A DNA stretch of 64,000 nucleotides from Pseudomonas sp. B21-040. Its GTDB lineage: Bacteria; Pseudomonadota; Gammaproteobacteria; Pseudomonadales; Pseudomonadaceae. How positions within the stretch are numbered: the stretch's first letter is position 1; each line of letters begins with the position of its first letter. Both the position numbers and the translations under genes were made by a program. The notes below the pieces were generated by a model. It was not told where the DNA came from. It did no database searches and was given only the letters and a program-made list of their open reading frames with translations. Location: contig NZ_CP087176.1 of the NCBI RefSeq assembly GCF_024748695.1, forward strand, positions 365,501 to 429,500, given 5' to 3'. Of the stretch, positions 19,741 to 28,026 are shown one piece after another.

Positions 19741-20538
19741 ATGAAGAAGTATCTCTCGATGCTGCTGGTCGGCGTCACGGCATTGGTTGCAGTCAGCACG
19801 GCGCAGGCCGGCGCCATTGATGACGCGGTCAAGCGCGGCACGCTGAAAGTCGGCATGGACCCGACCTACATGCCGTTCGAGATGACCAACAAGCGCGGCG
19901 AGATCATCGGTTTCGAAGTCGACATCCTCAAAGCCATGACCAAGGCCATGGGCGTGAAACTGGAGCTGGTGTCCACCGGCTACGACGGCATCATCCCGGC
20001 CCTGATGACCGACAAGTTCGACCTGATCGGCAGCGGCATGACGCTGACCCAAGAGCGCAACCTGCGCCTGAACTTCAGCGAACCGTTCATTGTGGTCGGT
20101 CAGACGCTGCTGATCCGCAAAGAGCTGGAAGGCACTATCAAGTCCTATAAAGACTTGAACACCGACGAGTACCGCATCACCTCCAAGCTCGGCACCACCG
20201 GCGAAATGGTCGCGAAAAAACTGATCTCCAAAGCCAAATACCACGGCTACGACAACGAGCAGGAAGCGGTGCTCGACGTGGTCAACGGCAAGGCGGATGC
20301 CTTCATCTACGACGCGCCTTACAACGTGGTGGCGGTGAACAAGGTCGGCGCCGGCAAGCTGGTGTTCCTCGATAAGCCGTTCACCTACGAACCGCTTGCC
20401 TTCGGTCTGAAGAAGGGTGACTACGACAGTATCAACTTCATCAACAACTTCCTGCACCAGATCCACGAAGACGGCACCTACGATCGCATCCATGACAAGT
20501 GGTTCAAAGACACCGCTTGGCAGAAAGACATGGAATAA
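19741..20538 (+). CDS. Polar amino-acid ABC transporter substrate-binding protein
   Basis: Periplasmic family 3 solute-binding protein, 265 aa from the third of three consecutive ATG codons (19735, 19738, 19741). Only the third has good spacing (7 bases) from GGGGA. The signal peptide is MKKYLSMLLVGVTALVAVS, cleaved near AQAG. The domain shows the usual motifs: LKVGMDPTYMPFEM, GFEVDILKAMTKAMG, FDLIGSGMTLTQERN and KLGTTGEMVAKK. First gene of a three-gene importer (binding protein, permease, ATPase). The ligand cannot be read from the sequence. Confidence 0.88.
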   Translation: MKKYLSMLLVGVTALVAVSTAQAGAIDDAVKRGTLKVGMDPTYMPFEMTNKRGEIIGFEVDILKAMTKAMGVKLELVSTGYDGIIPALMTDKFDLIGSGMTLTQERNLRLNFSEPFIVVGQTLLIRKELEGTIKSYKDLNTDEYRITSKLGTTGEMVAKKLISKAKYHGYDNEQEAVLDVVNGKADAFIYDAPYNVVAVNKVGAGKLVFLDKPFTYEPLAFGLKKGDYDSINFINNFLHQIHEDGTYDRIHDKWFKDTAWQKDME

Positions 20539-20549
20539 GGCTTACCGCT

Positions 20550-20660
20550 GATCGTTCCCTCGCTCTGCGTGGGAACGCATCCTGTGACGCTCTGCGTCAC
20601 GCTTGAGAAGGGACGCGGAGCGTCCCGGGCGGCATTCCCACGCAGAGCGTGGGAACGATC
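20550..20660. repeat. Intergenic inverted-repeat element, copy B
   Basis: Same element as at 3616-3750: terminal inverted repeats at 20550-20578 and 20632-20660, with inner palindromes gtgacgctctgcgtcac and gggacgcggagcgtccc. It is shorter (111 bp) because the spacer between the inner palindromes is smaller. It lies between the binding-protein and permease genes and ends 17 bases before the permease start codon, so it separates two cistrons of one transporter. Confidence 0.85.
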
Positions 20661-20677
20661 AAATTCCGGAACCCGTA

Positions 20678-21636
20678 ATGAAACAAAAAAATCCCAATGG
20701 CCCTGGCACGTATTAACCGTGCTGGTGCTGATCGGCCTGGCTGGTGCGTTGTACTACGCCACCTCGCTGATGTCCTACGAATGGCGCTGGAATCGCGTGC
20801 CGCAATACTTCGCCTACCACGCCGAAGAATCCCAGCGCGCCACTGATATCTCCACTGTCAGCGAACTGGTGCGCAAAGGCGATAAAGCTGAAGTCACGCT
20901 GCGCAACGACGCAGGCGATGAGCAACGCGTGACCGTCGACGACAACAGCCTGCAAGTCGCCCAAGGCGATGATGTGGCCGAAGGCGATGTGATTGGCGTG
21001 ACCCGTCATTGGGCCGCCGGGCCGCTGCTTTGGGGGCTGTGGACAACTTTGTGGTTGTCGGTAGTGTCCGGTGTGCTCGGGCTGTTGATTGGTCTCGCCA
21101 CGGGCCTGTGCCGGCTCTCGAACAACCCGACGCTGCGCGATCTCTCGACGATCTATGTCGAGCTGGTCCGTGGTACGCCGCTGCTGGTGCAGATCTTCAT
21201 TTTCTACTTCTTCATCGGCACCGTGATGAACCTGTCCCGTGAATTCGCCGGGATCGCTGCACTGTCGTTGTTTACCGGGGCCTACGTCGCGGAAATCATC
21301 CGTTCCGGCGTGCAGTCCATCGCCCGGGGGCAAAACGAAGCGGCGCGCTCGTTGGGGCTGAGTGCTGGCCAGTCGATGCGCCACGTGGTGATGCCGCAAG
21401 CCTTGAAGCGCGTACTGCCGCCCTTGGCCGGGCAGTTCATCAGCCTGGTCAAGGACACGTCGCTGGTCTCGGTGATTGCGATTACCGAACTGCTCAAAAG
21501 TGGTCGTGAAGTTATTACCACCTCGTTTTCGCCGTTCGAAATCCTGTTCTGCGTGGCCGGGTTGTACCTGTTGATCAACCTGCCACTGTCGAAAATCGCC
21601 AGTCGGCTTGAACGGAGGCTCGCGCAAAGTGATTGA
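20678..21636 (+). CDS. Polar amino-acid ABC transporter permease, with start-proximal frameshift
   Basis: Inner-membrane permease of the His/Glu/Gln/Arg class. The ATG at 20678 gives MKQKN... and stops after a dozen codons. One extra A in the A7 run at 20685-20691 would give [20 protein letters not shown] joined to the long frame, 319 aa. The only in-frame ATG upstream (20569) lies inside the repeat element. After the first membrane helix comes a periplasmic insert of about 90 residues ([19 protein letters not shown] to [11 protein letters not shown]), then the MetI-like domain with [12 protein letters not shown] and the EAA loop [14 protein letters not shown]. The frame break is either a sequencing error, a real mutation, or corrected by slippage. 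Confidence 0.75.
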
Positions 21637-22363
21637 AGTCCGCGATCTGGTAAAAGTCTTCGACACCCGTGGCCAAGTGGTTCGCGCGGTGGATAACGTC
21701 ACCACGCAAGTGGCCAAGGGCGAAGTGCTGGTGGTGATCGGTCCGTCCGGTTCCGGCAAGTCGACCTTCTTGCGCTGCCTCAACGGCCTGGAAGAATTCG
21801 ATTCGGGTTCGGTGAGCATCGATGGCCTGCAACTGGCCGACCCGAAAACCGACGTGAATGCCTACCGCCGCGAAGTCGGCATGGTGTTCCAGCATTTCAA
21901 CCTGTTCCCGCACATGACCGTGCTGGAAAACCTCTGCCTGGCGCAAAAAGTCGTGCGCAAGCGCGGCAAGAAGGAGCGCGAGGCCAAGGCCTTGGCGCTG
22001 CTGGAAAAAGTCGGGATCGCGCAGAAGGCCCACGAGTTTCCATCGCGCTTGTCCGGTGGCCAGCAGCAGCGTGTGGCGATTGCCCGCGCATTGGCCATGG
22101 AACCCAAGGTCATGCTGTTCGATGAACCGACGTCGGCCCTGGACCCGGAAATGGTCGGCGAAGTGCTGGATGTGATGAAGACCCTGGCCTTGGAGGGCAT
22201 GACCATGGTTTGTGTCACCCATGAAATGGGTTTTGCGCGGGAAGTGGCGGATCGGGTGTTGTTCTTCGATCACGGCAAATTGCTGGAAGATGCTTCGCCG
22301 GCCGAATTCTTCGATGCGCCGAAGGATCCACGGGCGCAGGCGTTTTTGCGTCAGGTCCTCTGA
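21629..22363 (+). CDS. Polar amino-acid ABC transporter ATP-binding protein
   Basis: Cytoplasmic ATPase of 244 aa, GlnQ/HisP class. I use the GTG at 21629 ([11 protein letters not shown]), which has GGAGG 11 bases upstream and overlaps the permease stop by 8 bases; a TTG at 21608 is in frame but less likely. Walker A is GPSGSGKST, the signature LSGGQQQR, Walker [15 protein letters not shown], and the switch His is in CVTHEMGFA. Last gene of the importer; a REP doublet follows. Confidence 0.92.
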   Translation: MIEVRDLVKVFDTRGQVVRAVDNVTTQVAKGEVLVVIGPSGSGKSTFLRCLNGLEEFDSGSVSIDGLQLADPKTDVNAYRREVGMVFQHFNLFPHMTVLENLCLAQKVVRKRGKKEREAKALALLEKVGIAQKAHEFPSRLSGGQQQRVAIARALAMEPKVMLFDEPTSALDPEMVGEVLDVMKTLALEGMTMVCVTHEMGFAREVADRVLFFDHGKLLEDASPAEFFDAPKDPRAQAFLRQVL

Positions 22364-22385
22364 CGGCGGCGACCTTGCGATCGCC

Positions 22386-22477
22386 ATCGCGGGCAAGCCC
22401 GCTCCCACAATGGATTGCGCTGTTCATGCTATTTGCGTAACACCGCTTATCCCTGTGGGAGCGGGCTTGCCCGCGAT
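22386..22477. repeat. REP doublet after the amino-acid ABC operon
   Basis: Inverted copies of a REP unit (atcgcgggcaagcccgctcc at 22386 and its complement ending at 22477) form a 24-bp perfect stem with a 44-base loop. It lies between convergent genes and may act as a transcription barrier. Confidence 0.85.
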
Positions 22478-22520
22478 TGCATCACCTCGGTCCTGAGTGA
22501 ACCGAGGTCAAAACACCCCC

Positions 22521-24437
22521 TCAAACCTTGAACTTGCCCACCAGCATCTGCAGATGCGTCCCCAGCCGTGCCAGCTCAATGCTGGAGGCCGCGGTCTCTT
22601 CGCTGGCGGCCGAGGTTTGTTCGGACACGTCGCGCACGTTAAGCACGCTGCGGTTGATCTCCTCGGCCACGGCGGTTTGCTGCTCGGCAGCGGCGGCAAT
22701 CTGCTGGTTCATCGTCTGAATGGCCGACACGGTGCGGGTGATGCTTTCCAGTGAGCCGCCGGCGCGGCGGGTCAGTTCGACGCTGCTGTCGGTCAGGGTG
22801 CGGCTGTTGTCCATGATGGTCGCGACTTGCTGGGTGCCGGCTTGCAGGCCGACGATCAGCTCTTCGATTTCTTCGGTGGACTTCTGGGTGCGTTGCGCCA
22901 GGCTGCGAACTTCATCGGCCACCACCGCAAAACCCCGTCCGGCCTCACCGGCACGGGCAGCTTCGATGGCGGCGTTGAGGGCCAGCAGGTTGGTTTGCTG
23001 GGCCACGGATTTGATCACGTCGAGCACGCTGCCGATCTTGTCACTTTCGCGCTTGAGGTCGCCCATCGCGGCAGTGGAGTTGCCGACTTCGAGGGCCAGG
23101 CGTTCGATCTGGGCGATGGCTTCGCCGACCACTTTGTCACCTTCGCGGGCTTGCTGATCGGCGGCGACAGCGGCTTCGCTGGCTTCCTCGGCGTTGCGCG
23201 CCACTTCTTGCACGGTCGCGGTCATTTCGTTCATGGCGGTGGCCACCTGGTCGGTTTCGACCTTCTGGCTGTTGACCCCGGCACTGGTCTGCTCGGTGAC
23301 GGCCGACAACTCTTCGGCGGCGCTGGCGATTTGCGTGACGCCGTCGCTGATGCCGCCGATCAGTTCGCGCAGGCCCAGAATCATGCTCTGCATGGCGCGC
23401 TGGAGCTGGCCGAGTTCGTCGCGACGTTTGGAGGTCAGGTTGTGAGTCAGGTCGCCTGCTGCGACGCGCTCAGCGACTTTCAGGGTCTGGCTCAGCGGGA
23501 TAACGATCTGACGGGTGATCGCCCAAGCGGCAATCATGCCAAAGACCAGGGCCAGAGCCGTGGCCAGCAGCAGCATGTTCTTGGCGTGTGCGGCATCGGT
23601 ATCGCGAACAATGGTTTGCGACACGGTGAGTTTTTTGCTGACGTCGAGCAGGATGTCACCTTGCGCAGCCATGGTTTTGAGCGCGGCAGCGCTGGCGACC
23701 TGTGAGTCGCGGTACTGGCTGACGGCGGCGCGGTAGGCCTTGAGCGAGTCGGTGGCCTGTTGCAGGTTGGCGATGTGCTGCTCCGGCAATTTGGACGGCA
23801 GGCTTTCGAGGTTTTTCAGGGCGTTGTCGATGGCATCCAGCGCTGGCTGTTCAGCTTCGGCCTTGCCGCTATAGGTGTAGCCGCGGACCTGGAAGCGCGC
23901 TTGCTGGATCAGTTTGCTCAGATCAATCACGCTATTGAAGTCGGCAACACTATCGCCCTGTAACAGGGACTTCTCGACTTCAGCGACGCGGGCCACGGCA
24001 TTATCGGCCGTGGCGCCGAGTTTGCTGCGGGCGTCTTCGCGGTTGGCGCCTGCCTGAGTCATGGCGGCGAACGCTTGTTTGTACTGGCTGACGGCGGCCA
24101 GTTGCTGGTCGACCATCGCTGCATCAGCCGGTTGTTCGATCATTTTGCGGGCGCTTTGCAGGCCGGTATCGAGTTGCGCAAGCTTGTCGTTAACCGCCCC
24201 CGGGCCTTGTTCTCCGCGGCGCATCTCATAGTCCAGGCGGGCGATGCGCAGGTCTTTGGTCAGGTCATTGAGGCTGGCAATGAACCCAAGCTTGTCGCCG
24301 CGGCTCGTCACATCACTCAGGCCGGTCCAGCCGGTGACGGTGATCGATAGGGTAAGCAGCAGCACCAGGCCGAAACCGATTCCCAGTTTGCGATTGACGC
24401 TGACGTTTCCCAGATTCTCGGCTAGCCATTGGTACAT
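22521..24437 (-). CDS. Methyl-accepting chemotaxis protein with HBM-type sensor
   Basis: Membrane chemoreceptor of 638 aa, started at the ATG at 24437 ([24 protein letters not shown] upstream). Longer frames upstream have no family support. Domains in order: TM1 (about residues 20-42); a periplasmic all-helical region of about 250 residues of the helical bimodular (HBM) kind, including [14 protein letters not shown]2 (about 295-315); a HAMP domain ([22 protein letters not shown]); and the signalling hairpin with tip [20 protein letters not shown]. No C-terminal CheR-docking pentapeptide is seen. The HBM receptor at this locus in P. aeruginosa is McpK (alpha-ketoglutarate). Orthology here is inferred from position. 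Confidence 0.88.
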   Translation of the reverse strand: MYQWLAENLGNVSVNRKLGIGFGLVLLLTLSITVTGWTGLSDVTSRGDKLGFIASLNDLTKDLRIARLDYEMRRGEQGPGAVNDKLAQLDTGLQSARKMIEQPADAAMVDQQLAAVSQYKQAFAAMTQAGANREDARSKLGATADNAVARVAEVEKSLLQGDSVADFNSVIDLSKLIQQARFQVRGYTYSGKAEAEQPALDAIDNALKNLESLPSKLPEQHIANLQQATDSLKAYRAAVSQYRDSQVASAAALKTMAAQGDILLDVSKKLTVSQTIVRDTDAAHAKNMLLLATALALVFGMIAAWAITRQIVIPLSQTLKVAERVAAGDLTHNLTSKRRDELGQLQRAMQSMILGLRELIGGISDGVTQIASAAEELSAVTEQTSAGVNSQKVETDQVATAMNEMTATVQEVARNAEEASEAAVAADQQAREGDKVVGEAIAQIERLALEVGNSTAAMGDLKRESDKIGSVLDVIKSVAQQTNLLALNAAIEAARAGEAGRGFAVVADEVRSLAQRTQKSTEEIEELIVGLQAGTQQVATIMDNSRTLTDSSVELTRRAGGSLESITRTVSAIQTMNQQIAAAAEQQTAVAEEINRSVLNVRDVSEQTSAASEETAASSIELARLGTHLQMLVGKFKV

Positions 24438-24540
24438 GCTGCAACTCCCTGGACCACTGATTTTGGTTTTGTGGGAACTGTATCGGCAGGCGAAAGAGAA
24501 TCTGTAGGGCGGAAAAGGACTTGCGACGATCACAGTCCCT

Positions 24541-24671
24541 GTAGCAGCTGGCGAAGCCTGCGTTCGGCTGCGAAGCAGTCGTGAAATCAGACACCGCGGT
24601 GTTTCAGGTAGTCCGAGTTGTCCGGATTGACGACTGCTTCGCAGCCGAACGCAGGCTTCGCCAGCTGCTAC
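24541..24671. repeat. Long perfect inverted repeat (42-bp arms)
   Basis: Arms 24541-24582 and 24630-24671 are perfect reverse complements over 42 bases (beginning gtagcagctggcgaagcctg), with a 47-base loop. The unit differs in sequence from the gtgggagc-type REPs elsewhere in the window. It lies between rsmE and the chemoreceptor gene, both on -, and could act as a strong RNA stem ending the hisI-tat-rsmE transcript. Confidence 0.85.
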
Positions 24672-24684
24672 AAGGTAGTCGGGG

Positions 24685-25392
24685 TTAGAAGAGGCGGGCG
24701 AGCAGCGCGGTGACGGCGGTTTCGACACGCAGGATGCGCTCGCCGAGTTGCACCGGTTGCAGGCCGGCCTTGCCCAGCAGGTCGATCTCGTAGGGGATCC
24801 AGCCACCTTCGGGGCCGATGGCCAGCGTCACCGGTTCGTCTAGCCCACGGGGGCAGGGCGGGTAATTGCCGGGGTGGCCAACGAGGCCAAGGGTGCCCTC
24901 GGTGATTGCCGGCAAACGGTCCTCAACGAACGGCTTGAAGCGCTTTTCGATGACGATTTCCGGCAGCACACTGTCCCGGGCCTGTTCGAGGCCGAGGATC
25001 AGTTGCTCACGAATCGCTTCGGGCTCCAGAAACGGGGTTTGCCAGAAGCTCTTCTCGACGCGATAGCTGTTCACCAGGACGATGCGCGGCACACCCATGG
25101 CGGCCACGGTCTGAAACACCCTGCGCAGCATTTTCGGGCGTGGCAGGGCCAATACCAGGGTCAACGGCAGCTTGGTCGGGGGCGATTGGTCCAGCGTGAC
25201 ACGCAACTCGGCTTCATTGGCGTCCAGGCGCAGCACTTCGGCTGCCCCCATCAAACCGCCGATCCGTCCGACGCGCATGTTGTCACCGACTTCACAGCGG
25301 TGGACTTCCTGCATGTGCGTCAACCGGCGATCACGCAGGATCACCCGGTCGGCCGCAATGAAATCGGCTTCTTCGAGCAGCAGCAGGTTCAC
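24685..25392 (-). CDS. rsmE: 16S rRNA m3U1498 methyltransferase
   Basis: Methylates N3 of U1498 in 16S rRNA using SAM; SPOUT-class enzyme, 235 aa. The C-terminal trefoil-knot motifs are present ([26 protein letters not shown]), as is [21 protein letters not shown] start overlapping the tatC stop by four bases (GTGA), so it is coupled to tatC. Confidence 0.93.
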   Translation of the reverse strand: MNLLLLEEADFIAADRVILRDRRLTHMQEVHRCEVGDNMRVGRIGGLMGAAEVLRLDANEAELRVTLDQSPPTKLPLTLVLALPRPKMLRRVFQTVAAMGVPRIVLVNSYRVEKSFWQTPFLEPEAIREQLILGLEQARDSVLPEIVIEKRFKPFVEDRLPAITEGTLGLVGHPGNYPPCPRGLDEPVTLAIGPEGGWIPYEIDLLGKAGLQPVQLGERILRVETAVTALLARLF

Positions 25393-26189
25393 GGTTGGGT
25401 TGCTGGCGGCTGGTCGTTGTTGTCGTCAGCCGGTTGATCGTCCGGGTGCTCGCCGCGCTTGCTGACCAGGCTGCCAAACAGGATGCCGATCTCGAACAGC
25501 AGCCACATCGGAACTGCCAACAGCGTCTGCGAGAAGATGTCCGGCGGCGTCAGGATCATGCCGACCACGAAGCAGCCAATGACCACGTATGGGCGGATTT
25601 TCTTCAGGTATTTGACGTCGACCACGCCGATCCACACCAACAGCACCACGGCCACCGGGATTTCGAATGCCACGCCAAAGGCGAAGAACAGCGTCATGAC
25701 GAAATCGAGGTAACTGGTGATGTCGGTCATCATTTCCACGCCGGCCGGGGTGGCGGCAGCGAAGAACTTGAAGATCAGCGGGAAGACCAGGTAATAGGCG
25801 AACGCCATGCCGGTGTAGAACAGCAGGATGCTGGACACCAGCAATGGCACGGCAATGCGCTTTTCATGCTTGTACAGGCCCGGTGCGATGAAGCCCCAGA
25901 TCTGATGCAGGATCACCGGGATCGCCAGGAACAGCGAGACCATCATGGTCAGCTTCAGCGGCGTCAGGAACGGCGACGACACGTCGGTGGCAATCATCGT
26001 CGCGCCAGCAGGCAGGTACGCGCGCAGCGGCGTGGAGACGAAGGTGTAGATCTGCTGGGTGAAGGCAAACAACCCGGCGAAGATGATGAAAATCGCCGCT
26101 ACGCAACGCAGCAGGCGGGTACGCAACTCGGTGAGGTGCGAAACCAGCGGCATGTGCTGGTCGTTTTCGGGGAGAGTAGGGCCTGTCAT
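25389..26189 (-). CDS. tatC: Twin-arginine translocase subunit TatC
   Basis: Polytopic inner-membrane receptor for twin-arginine signal peptides, 266 aa, six predicted membrane segments. The conserved N-terminal [16 protein letters not shown] and the first periplasmic-loop region PFLTPLKL are present. The C-terminal tail is hydrophilic ([19 protein letters not shown]). The start codon and ribosome-binding site lie within the outer arm of a large inverted repeat separating tatC from tatB. Tat genes usually abut, so the 256-base gap is unusual. Confidence 0.95.
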   Translation of the reverse strand: MTGPTLPENDQHMPLVSHLTELRTRLLRCVAAIFIIFAGLFAFTQQIYTFVSTPLRAYLPAGATMIATDVSSPFLTPLKLTMMVSLFLAIPVILHQIWGFIAPGLYKHEKRIAVPLLVSSILLFYTGMAFAYYLVFPLIFKFFAAATPAGVEMMTDITSYLDFVMTLFFAFGVAFEIPVAVVLLVWIGVVDVKYLKKIRPYVVIGCFVVGMILTPPDIFSQTLLAVPMWLLFEIGILFGSLVSKRGEHPDDQPADDNNDQPPATQP

Positions 26190-26442
26190 CGGTCATTTCC
26201 TGTGTCGCGCCGAGCCTGTATTTGCGCAGGGCAAGGCGCGAGAAGCGTAGTTTGGCGTTTCAAATAAGCGACGAGTAACGCAGCCCTGCGCAAATACAGG
26301 CCGGCCCTCCGGGTTGTGCCTGAAAGCGGGCCAGGCTGCGTTGTAGGCCTTGGAAAGGGAACAACCATTCCCTGCGGCCTACGCCTTGCCTGGCCCGCTT
26401 TCAGGCGACAACGCGACACAGGAAATGACCGATGACAGGCCC
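26179..26442. repeat. Nested inverted repeats between tatB and tatC
   Basis: Three sets of perfect inverted repeats fill the gap. The outer arms are 31 bp (26179-26209 with 26412-26442) and reach into the first 11 bases of tatC. Two side-by-side inner hairpins follow: 19-bp arms 26214-26232/26283-26301 and 19-bp arms 26318-26336/26388-26406, the latter extended by gtaggcc/ggcctac. TGTCAT occurs at both outer edges (26184-26189, the tatC start, and 26444-26449, at the tatB stop), like a 6-bp target duplication. No coding capacity was recognised. It looks like a non-autonomous element inserted at a former tatB-tatC ATGA overlap. Confidence 0.85.
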
Positions 26443-26445
26443 TTG

Positions 26446-26910
26446 TCATGGGGCTCGCGGCGGCAGTGTGGGGTCATGAGGGGCCGGCGCTGTCGGTGCG
26501 GCGGCAAGAGCAACCGGCTCAACCGGCGTCGCTGGAACAACGGGCGCAGGTTCAGCTGTCGCTATTACCGATGCAGGCGCAGGTGCTGGTGTTGGTTCAG
26601 TGGCGGCGGCAGGTGCATGAATCGTCTGCTCTCCCACGTGCTCCACCGGCGTCGGCTCCTGCTGGGTCGGCGTGAAGATCTTCCGCGCCTCCTGTTCCAG
26701 CGACAGAATGTGCTCGTTGTGCAGTTGCCGACGAATTTCGTCGGCACCGATTTCACGTTCAACTTCCTGTTTGATTGCATTGAAACTGCGCTTCAAGCGC
26801 CCAACCCACAGGCCGGCGGTGCGCGCAGCACCCGGCAGGCGCTCAGGACCCAGCACGAGCAGGGCAACGAGGCCGACGAGCAGCAGTTCAGAGAAGCTGA
26901 TACCAAACAT
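26446..26910 (-). CDS. tatB: Sec-independent translocase subunit TatB
   Basis: Single-span inner-membrane protein that joins TatC in the signal-peptide receptor complex; 154 aa. The start at 26910 gives [21 protein letters not shown], with the conserved Glu and the GPERLP hinge; a longer frame upstream would disrupt this. An amphipathic helix ([26 protein letters not shown]) and an Ala/Pro/Thr-rich tail of about 80 residues follow, the tail being low complexity and variable between species. The start lies 10 bases after tatA. Confidence 0.93.
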   Translation of the reverse strand: MFGISFSELLLVGLVALLVLGPERLPGAARTAGLWVGRLKRSFNAIKQEVEREIGADEIRRQLHNEHILSLEQEARKIFTPTQQEPTPVEHVGEQTIHAPAAATEPTPAPAPASVIATAEPAPVVPATPVEPVALAAAPTAPAPHDPTLPPRAP

Positions 26911-26920
26911 TAGTCTGTGC

Positions 26921-27193
26921 TCACACGTCTTTGCGGATCGGCTCTTCGACTTTTTGCGCCTGCACATCGATGGTGTGCGGCTGGTTTACCGAGGCCTGTG
27001 GCTGCACCGGCGGTACTGGTTGAGACGGCGTGGCGGTCGGATCGGCCGGTTTTTCGTCGTCGTTCATGGCTTTCTTGAAGCCCTTGATCGACTCGCCAAC
27101 GTCCGTGCCGAGGTTCTTCAGTTTCTTGGTGCCGAATACCAACACGACAACAACCAGGATGACGATCCAGTGTTTCCAGTCAAAAATGCCCAT
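26921..27193 (-). CDS. tatA: Sec-independent translocase subunit TatA
   Basis: Pore-forming subunit of the twin-arginine translocase, 90 aa. One N-terminal membrane helix ([19 protein letters not shown]), the [10 protein letters not shown] hinge and an amphipathic helix ([13 protein letters not shown]) are followed by a flexible Pro/Gln-rich tail. The operon order on - is hisI-hisE-tatA-tatB-tatC-rsmE, with 25 bases between hisE and tatA. Confidence 0.95.
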   Translation of the reverse strand: MGIFDWKHWIVILVVVVLVFGTKKLKNLGTDVGESIKGFKKAMNDDEKPADPTATPSQPVPPVQPQASVNQPHTIDVQAQKVEEPIRKDV

Positions 27194-27218
27194 GTTGCAG
27201 CTCCTCTCTAATAGTTAT

Positions 27219-27551
27219 TCAGGCGGACGGACGCGAGGCTTTCTCGACGTGTCCGGAGAGACCGAAACGACGGTCCAGTTCATCGAGTACAGCCTGTGGA
27301 TGCTGCCCCAGTTGGGCGAGCATGACCATGCTGTGGAACCACAAATCGGCGGTCTCGTAGATCACATCGCTGCAGTCACCGCTGATGGCGGCATCCTTGG
27401 CGGCAATGATGGTCTCGACCGACTCTTCGCCGACTTTTTCCAGAATCTTGTTCAAGCCCTTGTGGTACAGGCTGGCGACATACGAGCTGTCGGCGGCGGC
27501 GCCTTTGCGCTCTTCCAGCACTTGGGCCAGACGGGTCAGAGTGTCACTCAT
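27219..27551 (-). CDS. hisE: Phosphoribosyl-ATP pyrophosphatase
   Basis: Second step of histidine biosynthesis: hydrolyses PR-ATP to PR-AMP and pyrophosphate. All-alpha MazG-like fold, 110 aa, with [18 protein letters not shown] carrying the metal-binding Glu residues and [14 protein letters not shown]. The start overlaps the hisI stop by 8 bases. Encoded separately from hisI, as usual in Pseudomonas, unlike the fused enterobacterial HisIE. Confidence 0.95.
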   Translation of the reverse strand: MSDTLTRLAQVLEERKGAAADSSYVASLYHKGLNKILEKVGEESVETIIAAKDAAISGDCSDVIYETADLWFHSMVMLAQLGQHPQAVLDELDRRFGLSGHVEKASRPSA

Positions 27552-27945
27552 GTGCGTGTCCTGCGGAATAGATGGCGTGCGGATCTTTCAGAACCGGGTC
27601 GACGGTTGTCCAGTCGCCGTTTTCGTATACGCGGTAGAAGCAGCTCTGGCGACCGGTGTGGCACGCGATGTCGCCGATCTGCTCGACCATCAGGATGATC
27701 ACGTCGGCGTCACAGTCCAGACGCATCTCGTGCAGGGTTTGTACGTGGCCGGACTCTTCGCCCTTGCGCCACAGCTTGCCACGCGAGCGCGACCAGTAGA
27801 TGGCGCGGTTCTCGGCAGCGGTCAGTTCCAGCGCTTCGCGGTTCATCCAGGCCATCATCAGGACGCGCCCGGTCTTGTGATCCTGGGCAATCGCGGGCAC
27901 CAGGCCGTCGGCGTCCCACTTGATCTCGTCCAGCCAGTTTTTCAT
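27544..27945 (-). CDS. hisI: Phosphoribosyl-AMP cyclohydrolase
   Basis: Third step of histidine biosynthesis, opening the adenine ring of PR-AMP; zinc enzyme, 133 aa. Start at the ATG at 27945 ([25 protein letters not shown] upstream); the longer upstream frame has no homology. Motifs [36 protein letters not shown] and the zinc-ligand [10 protein letters not shown] are complete. Confidence 0.95.
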   Translation of the reverse strand: MKNWLDEIKWDADGLVPAIAQDHKTGRVLMMAWMNREALELTAAENRAIYWSRSRGKLWRKGEESGHVQTLHEMRLDCDADVIILMVEQIGDIACHTGRQSCFYRVYENGDWTTVDPVLKDPHAIYSAGHAHE

Positions 27946-28026
27946 CTTCGACTCCGACAGCGGGCTCCACACTTCAATAGTCAAGCCCAGGCGTTGAAAC
28001 AGTGTGCCAGTGCGTAACACAACTGG

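Noticed and set aside
20569..20677. Permease start inside repeat copy B
   Set aside because: The peptide is repeat-derived; the natural N-terminus is the ATG at 20678 if the A-run gains one base.
24438..24806. N-terminal extension of the chemoreceptor frame
   Set aside because: It would run through the 42-bp inverted repeat and into rsmE; the receptor N-terminus with TM1 begins at 24437.
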